DNA from: SG8-41 sp035259205
GTDB lineage: Bacteria > Pseudomonadota > Gammaproteobacteria > Burkholderiales > SG8-41
Length of the DNA: 38,074 nucleotides
Assembly (NCBI GenBank): GCA_035259205.1
Contig: DATFWO010000011.1
Span: forward strand, 1-38,074
Reading direction: 5' to 3'
Positions 28,689 to 37,295 of this stretch are shown here, one piece after another (position 1 is the first letter of the stretch; each line of letters begins with the position of its first letter). Position numbers and translations under genes: made by a program. The notes under the pieces were generated by a model that did not search any database, was not told where the DNA came from, and saw nothing but the letters and a program-made list of their open reading frames with translations.

Positions 28689-30041
28689 ATGCTCGAACCC
28701 GCTGAAAACCCGGTTTCCCAACCGCTGCCGCAGGTCATTTCAGTTAGTCAGTTCAACCGGCTTGCGCGTCATCTGCTCGAACGGCAGATACCGCTCATGT
28801 GGGTGGCGGGCGAGATTTCCAATTGCAAGCGCTACGAGTCGGGTCACTGCTACTTCACCCTGAAGGACGCCGACGCCCAGGTCGAGTGCGTGCTGTTTCG
28901 CCACAAGGCCCAGCTCGTAGGCTGGCTGCCGCAGGACGGCATGCAGGTCGAAGTGCGGGCCTATCCGACTCTCTACGAGGCGCGCGGCAAGTTTCAGCTC
29001 TGCATCGAGACGATGCGACGTTCGGGGCTCGGCGCACTCTACGAAGCGTTTGCGAAACTGAAGCTCAAGCTGGAACAAGAAGGTCTCTTCGACAGCGCGC
29101 GGAAGCGGCAGTTGCCGCGCTTTCCCGACGCGGTCGGAGTCGTGACTTCGCCGCGTGCGGCCGCATTGCGAGACGTGCTGACGACCCTGAAGCGGCGCAT
29201 GCCGGGCGTAACGGTCGTCATTTACCCGACGGTGGTCCAGGGCGATGGCGCTGCGCACAGCATCGCCGCGGCGATTTCCGCGGCGAGCACCCGCGGCGAG
29301 TGCGATTTGCTCATCGTCTGCCGCGGCGGCGGCAGCATCGAGGATTTATGGGCATACAACGAAGAAGTCGTGGCGCGCGCCATCGCAGCCAGTGCCATTC
29401 CGGTGGTCACGGGGATAGGTCACGAAACGGATTTCACGATCGCGGATTTCGTCGCCGACTTCAGAGCGCCGACCCCGACCGGAGCGGCGGAGCGCGCGTG
29501 TCCTGACAGGGCCGACCTCGTCAAGCTACTCGCACAGTCCGCCGGCCGCCTCTCGCGCTGCACCACGCGCGGGCTGGAAGATCGCATGCAGCGGATCGAC
29601 TATCTGTCGCGGCGGCTGACCCATCCGGGCGAGCGCATCCGCGTCCAGTGGGGCGAGCTCGCCCATCTTGCGCGCAGGCTGTGCGGATCGATGTGGCATG
29701 GACTCGAAGACGAGCGCTGGCGCGTGCGCGACCTGGGGCAGCGCCTGCTCGCCTGCGGACCCGATGTCAATGCGTACGCTGCCGCCAATGCGGAAATGGC
29801 CCGGCGCCTGCGCCACGCTGCACGCCGCCGGGTCGAAACCGCGGCGGCGGCGGTGGCGGGTGCGGCAGCGCACCTTAAGCATCTGAATCCGCAGCACGTG
29901 CTCGATCGCGGCTACAGCATCACCGAAACGGGCGTAGGCAAGATCGTGCGCGACGGCGCCGGGCTCGCGGTCGGCGAAGAGGTGAAAATAACGTTCGCGA
30001 GGGGTTGGGCCGGAGCCCAGGTCAAGCGGAAGAGCGGCTAG
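28689..30041 (+). CDS. xseA: Exodeoxyribonuclease VII large subunit
   Basis: The 450-residue nuclease subunit cleaves single-stranded DNA together with XseB. The N-terminal OB-fold runs to about residue 110 (ISVSQFNRLARHLLE, CKRYESGHCYFTLKD). The catalytic domain holds VVTSPRAAALRDVL near residue 150, LIVCRGGGSIEDLWAYN near residue 210 and TGIGHETDFTIADFVADFRA near residue 240. A long helical region follows. Length matches the family. The ATG at 28689 follows a perfect inverted repeat. xseB is not in the window. Confidence 0.96.
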   Translation: MLEPAENPVSQPLPQVISVSQFNRLARHLLERQIPLMWVAGEISNCKRYESGHCYFTLKDADAQVECVLFRHKAQLVGWLPQDGMQVEVRAYPTLYEARGKFQLCIETMRRSGLGALYEAFAKLKLKLEQEGLFDSARKRQLPRFPDAVGVVTSPRAAALRDVLTTLKRRMPGVTVVIYPTVVQGDGAAHSIAAAISAASTRGECDLLIVCRGGGSIEDLWAYNEEVVARAIAASAIPVVTGIGHETDFTIADFVADFRAPTPTGAAERACPDRADLVKLLAQSAGRLSRCTTRGLEDRMQRIDYLSRRLTHPGERIRVQWGELAHLARRLCGSMWHGLEDERWRVRDLGQRLLACGPDVNAYAAANAEMARRLRHAARRRVETAAAAVAGAAAHLKHLNPQHVLDRGYSITETGVGKIVRDGAGLAVGEEVKITFARGWAGAQVKRKSG

Positions 30042-30208
30042 ACTTGGTCTTCGAAATCAAATAGAACTGCAGCCGGACACGGACAACAAAACCATTGCTC
30101 TGATCGGTAGGGGATTTCTCCGCGTTCGCCGGCGCTTAGCTGCGGCGAGTCCCGTATTGGTTTTTAAGATGACTTTTAGAGTTGCGATCGTGAGGGGAGA
30201 CTGAACCA

Positions 30209-31066
30209 ATGAGCATGCAAGACCTGGACTTTGCGACAGGCCCGAGGAAGGAAATCTACGACCCGGCGGTCGCGCTGGCATTTTTCAAGATCGACGGGAC
30301 GGTCGAAAGCATCGCTCGGGGCAAGTCTTTCTTCGTCGAGAACGAGAAGAGCGGCGGGTTTTTTTCCAAGGGCGCCAAGATGTATCTGTTGCTGGATGGC
30401 GAAGTCAGCCTGGCGGTGAAGAACAAGGTCATAGGCACGGTCAGCAAGGGCCAGATATTCGGCGAAATGGCTTCGATCGGTCAGATGGCCCGCAGCGCAA
30501 CGGCCATCGCAAAATCCAACTGCCGCGTTATCTCCCTGGACGAGAAGCAGTTTCAGAGGTCGATCCAAAAGGCGCCGGATTTCGCGATGATGCTGATGAG
30601 CATCATCATCAGCCGGTTGCGCCAGGTCATCGCCGCTGTCTCCGGCAACAACGCGCTGACGGACGAGCAGACCCTCGGCAAGCGCAGCGTGTTCGACAAG
30701 AAACTGCTCACCGACCTCGAGCGCGAGTTCGAGGGGCATCCGCCGCTGCGCGCGTCGAAGAACAAGGTAATCATGATGGAAGGCGAGGCGGGGACGTTCA
30801 TGTACGTCGTGCTGGAAGGCCACGTCAAGGTGTCGATAAAGAACCGGACCGTGGAGAGGCTGGGTCCTGGCGGCGTCATCGGGGAAGTCGCCCTCGTCGA
30901 TCAGGCGCCGCGTCTTGCGACCGTGATCGCCGAAACCGATACCTCTCTGCTGCCGATCAACCGCAAGGATTTCCAGCTCTTCATCAAGACCAAGCCCGAT
31001 TTCAGCCTGTCTCTGTTGAAATCGCTCGCCGAGCGGCTGCGCTTCATGAACGCTCAGCTCAAATAG
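30209..31066 (+). CDS. Protein of two tandem cyclic-nucleotide-binding domains
   Basis: The 285-residue protein consists of two CAP_ED domains, at about residues 15-145 and 165-280, without a DNA-binding or kinase domain. The phosphate-binding cassettes are intact: FGEMASIGQMARSATA near residue 85 and IGEVALVDQAPRLATV near residue 225, each with the Gly-Glu and Arg used to hold cyclic nucleotides. It may sense cAMP or c-di-GMP and act by protein contact. A GGGGAG sequence upstream supports the ATG; the third codon is another ATG. The stop codon is in register with a heptad array. Confidence 0.88.
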   Translation: MSMQDLDFATGPRKEIYDPAVALAFFKIDGTVESIARGKSFFVENEKSGGFFSKGAKMYLLLDGEVSLAVKNKVIGTVSKGQIFGEMASIGQMARSATAIAKSNCRVISLDEKQFQRSIQKAPDFAMMLMSIIISRLRQVIAAVSGNNALTDEQTLGKRSVFDKKLLTDLEREFEGHPPLRASKNKVIMMEGEAGTFMYVVLEGHVKVSIKNRTVERLGPGGVIGEVALVDQAPRLATVIAETDTSLLPINRKDFQLFIKTKPDFSLSLLKSLAERLRFMNAQLK

Positions 31067-31097
31067 GCGGTAAGCGGTAAGCAGTAGGCAGTAGGGT
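31063..31097. repeat. Heptad array after the cyclic-nucleotide-binding gene
   Basis: ATAG, GTAA, GTAA, GTAG and GTAG begin at 31063, 31070, 31077, 31084 and 31091, an exact 7-bp period (GCGGTAA and GCAGTAG). The first unit holds the stop codon TAG of the upstream gene. All stop-like triplets are on the sense strand. Confidence 0.82.
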
Positions 31098-31133
31098 TCG
31101 CGTCGCACGTGACGGGTTTCCAGAGGAGGGAAA

Positions 31134-31766
31134 ATGATAAAGCTGCTTTCCATTGCCGCCGGCTGCCTGTTCGCGCTTCCGCCTGCTCCGGCACACGCAC
31201 AGGCGCCGAGGTTCAAGTCGCTGCCCGAGAGCGAGATGACCGAAGCGCAACTCAAGGCGGCCCGCGAGCTCGCTGGAGGGCCTCGCGGCAAGCTGAATCC
31301 ATACGGGCCGAACGCCGTGCTGTTGCGCAGTCCCGAGCTGATGGACCGTACGCAGCGGGTGGGAGAGTACCTTCGTTTCAAGAGCTCCATCCCGGCGCGG
31401 CTCAACGAATTCGCGATCCTGATCACCGCGCGGCAATGGAGCTCGCAGACCGAGTGGATCGGCCACCACGACCTGGCGCTCAAGGCCGGGCTGTCGCCGG
31501 CGGTTGCCGCCGATCTCGCGCAGGGCAGGCGTCCGGCCAGCATGAAAGACGACGAGGCGGCCGTCTACCAGTTCTGCAAGGAGCTGCACGATAACAAGGA
31601 AGTGAGCGACGCCGCCTACAAGGCCGCTCTGGACCGGTTCGGCGAGCGCGGCGTGGTCGACCTGGTCGGGGTAACGGGCTACTACACCATGCTGGCTATG
31701 GTCTTGAGCGTCAGCCGCCAGCCGCTGCCGGAAGGCACCCCGCCGCCGCTGCCTGCGCTCAAATAA
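31134..31766 (+). CDS. Secreted carboxymuconolactone decarboxylase-like protein
   Basis: The 210-residue protein has an N-terminal signal peptide (LLSIAAGCLFALPPAPAHAQA, cut near residue 23) and a CMD/AhpD-like helical domain. The family segment ILITARQWSSQTEWIGHHDLALKAGL lies near residue 95. The Cys-x-x-Cys of AhpD peroxidases is absent, so a peroxidase role is unlikely; a decarboxylase-like or structural role remains. AGAGGAGG precedes the ATG. It is followed by a related cytoplasmic paralog, in an operon with an HpcH/HpaI aldolase. Confidence 0.85.
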   Translation: MIKLLSIAAGCLFALPPAPAHAQAPRFKSLPESEMTEAQLKAARELAGGPRGKLNPYGPNAVLLRSPELMDRTQRVGEYLRFKSSIPARLNEFAILITARQWSSQTEWIGHHDLALKAGLSPAVAADLAQGRRPASMKDDEAAVYQFCKELHDNKEVSDAAYKAALDRFGERGVVDLVGVTGYYTMLAMVLSVSRQPLPEGTPPPLPALK

Positions 31767-31775
31767 CTGGAACCT

Positions 31776-31793
31776 TCACCCATCACACGTCAC
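31776..31793. repeat. Heptad array between the two carboxymuconolactone decarboxylase genes
   Basis: TCAC begins at 31776, 31783 and 31790, a 7-bp period over three units. It lies between the stop of the first gene and the GGAGG ribosome site of the second, which starts immediately after it. Confidence 0.65.
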
Positions 31794-31809
31794 CGATCCG
31801 GAGGAACAA

Positions 31810-32355
31810 ATGGCAAGGCTCGCTCCCATCACAGGCAAGAACCAGGTACCCGCCGAAGATCACGGCATAGTGGATTTCATCGTGTCGAGCCGCGGCGGAA
31901 TCCAGGGCCCGTTCAAGATGCTGCTCCACTGCCCGAAACTGGCGGGGCGCGTGGCGCCGCTCGGCGCGTACGTGCGCTTCGAGGGCAAGCTGGACAAGCG
32001 CGTGCGCGTGTTGGCGGCGATGACGGCGGCGCGCGAGTTCGACGCGGTCTATGTGTGGGGTGCCCAGACCGGCGCGGCGCGGCGGATGAACGTGCCCGAA
32101 ACGACGATCACGGCCATCCGCGAAAAGCACTCGCGCGGGCTCCCGGCGGAGGATGCCGAGATCGTGGATTTCACCCGCGAGCTGATACACAAGCACCGGG
32201 CACCTGCGGCACGGATCGAGTCGCTCCGGAAACGCTTCGGCGACGAGCAGTTCATCGAGCTGACCGGCACCATCGGCTACTACAGCATGCTGACTTTCAC
32301 CGTGAACGCCTGCGAGCTGGAGGCGGGCGAAGGCGCGGAAGTGCTCAAGCCCTAG
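31810..32355 (+). CDS. Carboxymuconolactone decarboxylase-like protein
   Basis: The 181-residue cytoplasmic protein is related to the preceding gene. The shared segments are RVLAAMTAAREFDAVYVWGAQ near residue 58 and FIELTGTIGYYSMLTFTVNA near the end, which matches VDLVGVTGYYTMLAMVLSV of its paralog. It has no signal peptide and no Cys-x-x-Cys pair. CCGGAGG lies just before the ATG. The two genes, the aldolase and the gamma-glutamyltransferase are spaced as a probable operon. Substrate unknown. Confidence 0.85.
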   Translation: MARLAPITGKNQVPAEDHGIVDFIVSSRGGIQGPFKMLLHCPKLAGRVAPLGAYVRFEGKLDKRVRVLAAMTAAREFDAVYVWGAQTGAARRMNVPETTITAIREKHSRGLPAEDAEIVDFTRELIHKHRAPAARIESLRKRFGDEQFIELTGTIGYYSMLTFTVNACELEAGEGAEVLKP

Positions 32356-32422
32356 GTTCTAGATTTCACGGTTTGAGATCGAGGCAGGCTGACCGAAGGG
32401 ATCATTCGTCGAGGGATCAACC

Positions 32423-33193
32423 ATGCGGACGAACACGCTGAAGCAGAAACTGCAGGCCGGCAAGCCGGCCTTTGGTGTCATGCTCACTTTTCCCTCACCG
32501 CCCATCGTGGAGATGCTGGGCTATATGGGGTTCGACTGGATACTGCTCGACAACGAGCACGGCTCCATCACGGTGGATACCGCCGAGGACGTGATACGCG
32601 CCGCAGAGTTGACCGGTATCGCGCCCATAGTCCGGCCGGTGGCCAACCGGCCGGAGGTGATCGCGCCCTTCCTCGATCGAGGCGCGTGGGGCGTGCAGGT
32701 TCCGCACGTGAACACCCGCGAGGAGGCTGAAGCTGCCGTTGCCGCCTGCAAGTATTTTCCCGACGGCCAGCGCGGAAGCTTCAGCCGCGGCAGGCCCGCG
32801 GAGTACGGGATGAGCGGGCCCACGCAGCAATACTTCGCCAAAGCGAACGCGAATACGCTGGTGTGCCTAATGCTCGAAGAGGTGGTGGCGATCGACAACA
32901 TCGCGGAGATCGTCAAGGTCAAGGGGGTGGACGTGCTCTTCATCGGCTCGGGTGACCTTTCGCAGTCGATGGGATACCCGGGGCAGCAGGCGCATCCCGA
33001 GGTGCAGGCAGTCATGGAGAAAGGCGTCAAGGTCATCCGCGATGCGGGCGTCGCGGCCGGCGTGAGCTGTCCGGATGCGCTCATCCCCAAGTTCCTGGCG
33101 CTGGGTGTTCAGTACTTCCACAGCAACGTGGGAAGCTTGCTGCAGAGCGCCGGGGATGCGTATCTCAAGAACGTGCGGAAAGCGGCGGGATAA
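32423..33193 (+). CDS. HpcH/HpaI-family aldolase
   Basis: The 256-residue class II aldolase cleaves hydroxy-keto acids to pyruvate or a related product using a divalent metal. LLDNEHGSITVDTAED near residue 40 holds the catalytic His, and LEEVVAIDNIAEIVKVKGVD near residue 152 and VLFIGSGDLSQSMGYPGQ near residue 175 hold the metal-binding Glu and Asp. It is one of the citrate lyase/HpaI fold. A GAGGG sequence precedes the ATG. It sits between the decarboxylase-like genes and a gamma-glutamyltransferase, suggesting a catabolic set. Confidence 0.93.
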   Translation: MRTNTLKQKLQAGKPAFGVMLTFPSPPIVEMLGYMGFDWILLDNEHGSITVDTAEDVIRAAELTGIAPIVRPVANRPEVIAPFLDRGAWGVQVPHVNTREEAEAAVAACKYFPDGQRGSFSRGRPAEYGMSGPTQQYFAKANANTLVCLMLEEVVAIDNIAEIVKVKGVDVLFIGSGDLSQSMGYPGQQAHPEVQAVMEKGVKVIRDAGVAAGVSCPDALIPKFLALGVQYFHSNVGSLLQSAGDAYLKNVRKAAG

Positions 33194-33313
33194 TTTGGAC
33201 AAGCCGCCCGCAGATAACCCAGATCGACAATTTCGCAGCTGCTCACGGCGGCTCGAACGAGGTTGACCGCTCCACCGCATCGTTCTACGCTCACATGAAA
33301 TCTCAACATCAAG

Positions 33314-34984
33314 GTGACCACCGTGCCTGACGACGGATCGTGGAGCTTGAGCGCGAATGAGGCCGATCGGGTCCGGCAGCGCCCGGAAGCGTTCGGGACC
33401 CGCGGAATGGTGGCGTCCGCGCATCCCGTGGCGGCTTTCATCGGTCTTACCATCCTGCAGCGCGGCGGCAACGCCTTCGACGCGGCGATCGCGGTGGCTG
33501 CCGCCGAGGGCGTGGTGCTGCCCATGAAATGCGGCCTGGGCGGGGACGCGTTCGTCGTTCTGCACGACGCGAAGAAACGCGAGATGGTGGCGTTCAACGG
33601 CAGCGGGGTCGCCGCTGCGGGCGCAACCGCCGACTACTATCGCAGCCGCGGACACAAGAGCATGCCGTTGAAGGGCGTGCATTCGATCGGCGTGCCGGGC
33701 GCGGTGAGCGTCTACGAGGCGCTCTGGAAGCGCTACTGCACCATGGACTGGGCCGAGCTCTGGGCACCGGCCGTGCGTCTCGCCGAGGAAGGTCTCGCTA
33801 TCACCGCCTATATCAGCGCACGCTACGCGGACGAGGCCGAAACGTTGGCGCGCTATCCGCACTCCGCGGCGCAGTACCTGCCGCATGGCCGTGCGCCGCT
33901 GCCGGGCGAGCGTTGGGCCGCGCCCGATCTCGCCAGAACTTTGAAAGCCGTCGCGAAAGGCGGTGCCGATGCCTTCTATCGCGGCGAAATCGCCGAGCGA
34001 ATGGTGGCTTTTCTGAAGCGGGAAGGAGGGCTCTTCGAGGCGGATGATTTCGCCCGGCAGCAGGCCGTCACCTACGCCCCGATCAGGAGCGATTATCGCG
34101 GCCTGACCGTGCTCGAGACCGCGCCGCCTTCGCAGGGTTTCCTGCTGCTCGAGCAGCTCAATATCCTCGAGGGCTACGATCTGCGCGCGCTCGGGCCGTT
34201 CAGCGCGCAGCGCATGCACCTGCTGATCGAGGCGAAGAAGCTCGCGTTCGCCGATCGCAACCGGGTCGCGGGCGATCCGGCGTTCGTCAAGTGGCCGCTG
34301 GAGCAGTTCATCTCCAAGGAGCACGCCGCCGCGCGCCGCGGTGAGATCGACGCGCAGCGCGCGCGCGAAGTCGAGGGCGCGCTGGTCGCCGAGCACGATG
34401 GTGACACCAGCTACTTCGCGGTCGCCGACGGCGACGGCAACGCCCTCTCCTTCATCCACAGCCTGTCGAATTCGTTCGGCTCGGGCGTGGTCGGCGGCGA
34501 TACGGGTGTCACGTTCAACAACCGCGCCGGCCGCGGCTTCAGCATCGATCCCGATCACCCGAACGTGATCGCGCCGGGACGGCGCACCATGCACACCCTG
34601 AACGCATACATGGTTCTGCGCGGCGGTGAGCCGTGGCTCGTGGGCGGTACACCGGGCGGAGACCAGCAGACGCAGTGGAGCACGCAGGTGATCACCGGGC
34701 TGGTCGATCACGGCATGTCGCTGCCCGACGCGGTCGAAGCGCCGCGCTGGTACAGCTATCCCGGGACGGATCCCGCCAGCCTGGGCAAGCCCCAAGTAGT
34801 GAAAGTCGATGAGCGCGTGCCGGAGGCGGCGCGTCGCGAGCTCACCCGGCTCGGCCATTCCATCCAGCCGATCAAGGCGTGGGGTGGCGGCGGCGCGGTC
34901 CAGTTGATCCAGTTCGACCGCGAGAAAGGCGTGCTGCGCGGCGCGAGCGATCCGCGGCCTGGAGGAATTGCGCTCGGGCTCTGA
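33314..34984 (+). CDS. Gamma-glutamyltransferase family protein
   Basis: The 556-residue Ntn-hydrolase-type protein starts with MVASAHPVAAFIGLTILQRGGNAFDAAIA and has VVLPMKCGLGGDAFVVL, the family's N-terminal signatures. The self-cleavage and catalytic Thr is preserved in EHDGDTSYFAVADGDG near residue 364, though the usual TTHFS reads TSYFA. No signal peptide is seen, unlike classical periplasmic GGT, so it belongs to the cytoplasmic-like group of unknown substrate. Start: GTG at 33314; a second GTG lies three codons on. The 120-bp gap before it shows no other gene. Confidence 0.88.
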   Translation: MTTVPDDGSWSLSANEADRVRQRPEAFGTRGMVASAHPVAAFIGLTILQRGGNAFDAAIAVAAAEGVVLPMKCGLGGDAFVVLHDAKKREMVAFNGSGVAAAGATADYYRSRGHKSMPLKGVHSIGVPGAVSVYEALWKRYCTMDWAELWAPAVRLAEEGLAITAYISARYADEAETLARYPHSAAQYLPHGRAPLPGERWAAPDLARTLKAVAKGGADAFYRGEIAERMVAFLKREGGLFEADDFARQQAVTYAPIRSDYRGLTVLETAPPSQGFLLLEQLNILEGYDLRALGPFSAQRMHLLIEAKKLAFADRNRVAGDPAFVKWPLEQFISKEHAAARRGEIDAQRAREVEGALVAEHDGDTSYFAVADGDGNALSFIHSLSNSFGSGVVGGDTGVTFNNRAGRGFSIDPDHPNVIAPGRRTMHTLNAYMVLRGGEPWLVGGTPGGDQQTQWSTQVITGLVDHGMSLPDAVEAPRWYSYPGTDPASLGKPQVVKVDERVPEAARRELTRLGHSIQPIKAWGGGGAVQLIQFDREKGVLRGASDPRPGGIALGL

Positions 34985-35028
34985 CGGCTCTTCGCCTGTC
35001 AATCCTTGGTGTTGCAGGCGGGATCAAG

Positions 35029-35046
35029 ACAGGATGGATAGGATGG
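35029..35046. repeat. Two 9-bp direct repeats, ACAGGATGG and ATAGGATGG
   Basis: Two nine-base units differing by one base stand in tandem, in the 231-bp gap between the GGT-like gene and the Bug receptor. CCTGTC also recurs at 34996 and 35086. I see no gene or clear promoter in this gap. Short CAGGAT-type tandem repeats are common in proteobacterial intergenic DNA, so interest is low. Confidence 0.4.
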
Positions 35047-35215
35047 AAGCCCCCATCCGCGTTTTTACTGAAGATCCCATTCCGCCTGTCGGGTTTGTGG
35101 CTGAAAAGGGCCTGTCGGCCGGGACCGCTTTACGTTCTGTACCAACTCGTCAGGTAGATGGCGCGGCTGCTCCTGGAAAGATGATGGCCGGCCGATAGTC
35201 GCTGCATCGATCCCC

Positions 35216-36199
35216 ATGACGCCGATCAGCCTGAAGGGCGTGCTGTCGACGACGTTCGTCGCGCTTGTGACCGCGTTGCCAGCCGCCGGTGCCTGGTCGC
35301 AAAGCTACCCGGCAAAGTCCGTCCGGATCGTCGTTCCGTACTCCCCGGGCGCGAACGCCGATCTGATCACCCGCCTGGTCGCGCAGCGACTGATCCCCAT
35401 ATGGGGACAGCAGGTGGTGCTCGACAACCGGCCCGGAGGCGCGACCAACATCGGGTCGCTGTTCGCCGCGAAATCGGCGCCCGACGGCTACACGCTGCTG
35501 CTGGCGGGCCCGCCGAACGCGATCAACATTCCGCTCATGCGCAAGCTTCCGTACGACCTGCTCGTCGATCTTGCGCCCATCGTCCTGTGCGCTCGCATAC
35601 CGAACGTGCTTTCGGTGCACCCGTCGGTGCCGGCGCGGAGCGTGCGCGAGCTGATCGCGCTGGCGAAGGCCCGGCCCGGCCTGCTCAACTTCGCGTCGGG
35701 CGGTCTTGGCTCGGCTAACCAGATGGCGGGCGAGCAGCTGAAGATGATCGCCAAGATCGACATCGTGCACGTCCCGTACAAGGGCAGCGCGCCGGCGATC
35801 ACCGATGCGATCGGCGGACACGTCGAAATGCTGTTCACGGGCGTCTCGTCGGTCGTGGCGCACTTCCAGAGCGGCCGGTTGCGGCCGCTCGCGGCCGGCA
35901 GCACGAAGCGCCTGCCGATGATTGCCGGCGTCCCGACCTTCATCGAGCTGGGCTACCCGGAGCTGACCACCAGCGTCTGGTTCGGCCTGATGGCGCCCGC
36001 CGCCACGCCGCCCGATATCGTCGCCAGGATCAACACGGACGTAAGCGCGATCCTCGGCAGCCAGGAAGCGCGCGAGCGACTCGTCGCGGATGGTCAGGAG
36101 CCCGGCGGAGGATCGCCCGGCGATTTCGACAGTTTCATCCGCAGCGAGATTGCGAAGTACTCCAGGGTCATAAAGGCCGCCGGGCTCAGGGCGGATTGA
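35216..36199 (+). CDS. Bug-family tripartite tricarboxylate receptor
   Basis: The 327-residue periplasmic solute-binding protein opens with a signal peptide (FVALVTALPAAGAWSQ) and the Bug signature YPAKSVRIVVPYSPGANADLITRLVA. The fold continues with VLDNRPGGATNIG near residue 65 and VHVPYKGSAPAITDAIGGHVEML near residue 183. Such receptors feed TctAB-type transporters or sense carboxylates. No tctA or tctB is present. The ATG has no Shine-Dalgarno, so the start is less sure. It converges on a second Bug gene. Confidence 0.9.
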   Translation: MTPISLKGVLSTTFVALVTALPAAGAWSQSYPAKSVRIVVPYSPGANADLITRLVAQRLIPIWGQQVVLDNRPGGATNIGSLFAAKSAPDGYTLLLAGPPNAINIPLMRKLPYDLLVDLAPIVLCARIPNVLSVHPSVPARSVRELIALAKARPGLLNFASGGLGSANQMAGEQLKMIAKIDIVHVPYKGSAPAITDAIGGHVEMLFTGVSSVVAHFQSGRLRPLAAGSTKRLPMIAGVPTFIELGYPELTTSVWFGLMAPAATPPDIVARINTDVSAILGSQEARERLVADGQEPGGGSPGDFDSFIRSEIAKYSRVIKAAGLRAD

Positions 36200-36211
36200 G
36201 CCCCTGCAGCG

Positions 36212-36227
36212 GTGACGATCTCGTCAC
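36212..36227. repeat. Inverted heptad pair between convergent Bug genes
   Basis: GTGACGA (36212-36218) and TCGTCAC (36221-36227) form a perfect seven-base inverted repeat with a two-base centre. It lies exactly between the stops of the two convergent receptor genes. Its units equal the heptads seen elsewhere, so it looks like a one-pair version of the facing arrays. It may act as a bidirectional terminator or 3'-end hairpin. Confidence 0.6.
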
Positions 36228-36231
36228 GGCC

Positions 36232-37221
36232 TCAAGGCTTCATCTTCGCGTAGCCGATCGCGTCGTAGAAGTCCGAGTACTCCTTCATGCGCACCGCGAG
36301 ATACTTCGTGAACTCGGCGCTGCCCATGAAGGTATCCTGAAAGATGTTGCGCGACGCTATTTCCTTCCACGTTGAAGACTTGTGCACCTGTGCGAGCGCG
36401 GCCTCCATCGTCGCGACGGCCTCTTTCGGCACGCCCGCCATGAACGTAAAGCCGCGTATGGTCCCGGCCGTGATCGGGTAGCCCAGCTCGTGCAAGGTCG
36501 GCACGTCGGGCGCCTGTGGCAGCCGCCGGTCCGCGGCGACCGCCAGCACGCGCAAGGTCTTGCTTTCCACGAAACCCAGGCCCTCGCTGAGATTTTCGGT
36601 CGTGAAAGTGGTATGTCCGCCTGCAGTCGAGGTAACCGCTTCGCCGCCGCCCTTGAAGTTCACGAACCGGAACTTCGCACCGGGCACGGCTTTCTCGAGC
36701 AGGAATATCACCAGCCGCCCCGTTCCCTGCACCGAGGTGGTCGCGCAAACCAGCGTGTCGGGCGCGCTGCGCGCGGCCTCGACCAGGTCCTTCACCGACT
36801 TGTACGGCGAATTGGCCGGCACCATGATGGTTTGCGGATCGATCGCCATCAGCGCCAGTGGCGCATAGTTTTCCAGCCCGATCTTGACGTCGGGGCGGTA
36901 TGCCATCGACAGTATCGTCGCCGTCACAGACATCACGTGATAGGGATCCCCGCGCTTGGTCTTGAAGTACGTGTAACCCAGCACGCCGGCGCCGCCGACG
37001 CGATTGACCACCACTAGCGGCTGCGGAAGGATTTTGTCGCGGCGCATGATTTCGCTCACGGTGCGGGACACGAGATCGCCGCCGCTGCCGGGGGAAGTCG
37101 TTACGATGAGCTCGATCGGGCGGGCGGGATACGCCTGGGCGCAAAGGGAAAGCGAAGTCAGCGTCGACAGGGCGGCCAGTATCCCGCAGGCAGTTTTGCG
37201 TGAGACTTTCAAAGTAGTCAT
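36232..37221 (-). CDS. Bug-family tripartite tricarboxylate receptor
   Basis: The 329-residue periplasmic binding protein has a signal peptide (ACGILAALSTLTSLSLCAQA) and the Bug opening YPARPIELIVTTSPGSGGDLVSR. VNRVGGAGVLGYTYFKTKRG near residue 72 replaces the usual N-R-P-G-G loop. FVNFKGGGEAVTSTAGGHTTF is the ligand-binding strand region. GAGGAGG is placed three bases before the ATG at 37221, so this start is sound. It is only distantly like the Bug protein at 35216, so the pair is not a recent duplication. Confidence 0.9.
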   Translation of the reverse strand: MTTLKVSRKTACGILAALSTLTSLSLCAQAYPARPIELIVTTSPGSGGDLVSRTVSEIMRRDKILPQPLVVVNRVGGAGVLGYTYFKTKRGDPYHVMSVTATILSMAYRPDVKIGLENYAPLALMAIDPQTIMVPANSPYKSVKDLVEAARSAPDTLVCATTSVQGTGRLVIFLLEKAVPGAKFRFVNFKGGGEAVTSTAGGHTTFTTENLSEGLGFVESKTLRVLAVAADRRLPQAPDVPTLHELGYPITAGTIRGFTFMAGVPKEAVATMEAALAQVHKSSTWKEIASRNIFQDTFMGSAEFTKYLAVRMKEYSDFYDAIGYAKMKP

Positions 37222-37295
37222 TTGTCCTCCTCGTTCGCGCCGGCCTGGAAACTGCACTTCCACAGCGGCGCGCGTGTCTCATACAATAGCCGGAA

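Noticed and set aside
30176..31543. 455-codon minus-strand frame opposite the cyclic-nucleotide-binding gene
   Set aside because: Shadow frame across a gene junction and repeat array, with no coherent fold.
32867..35002. 711-codon minus-strand frame opposite the aldolase and GGT genes
   Set aside because: Crosses two well-supported genes and their gap; no recognisable domain.
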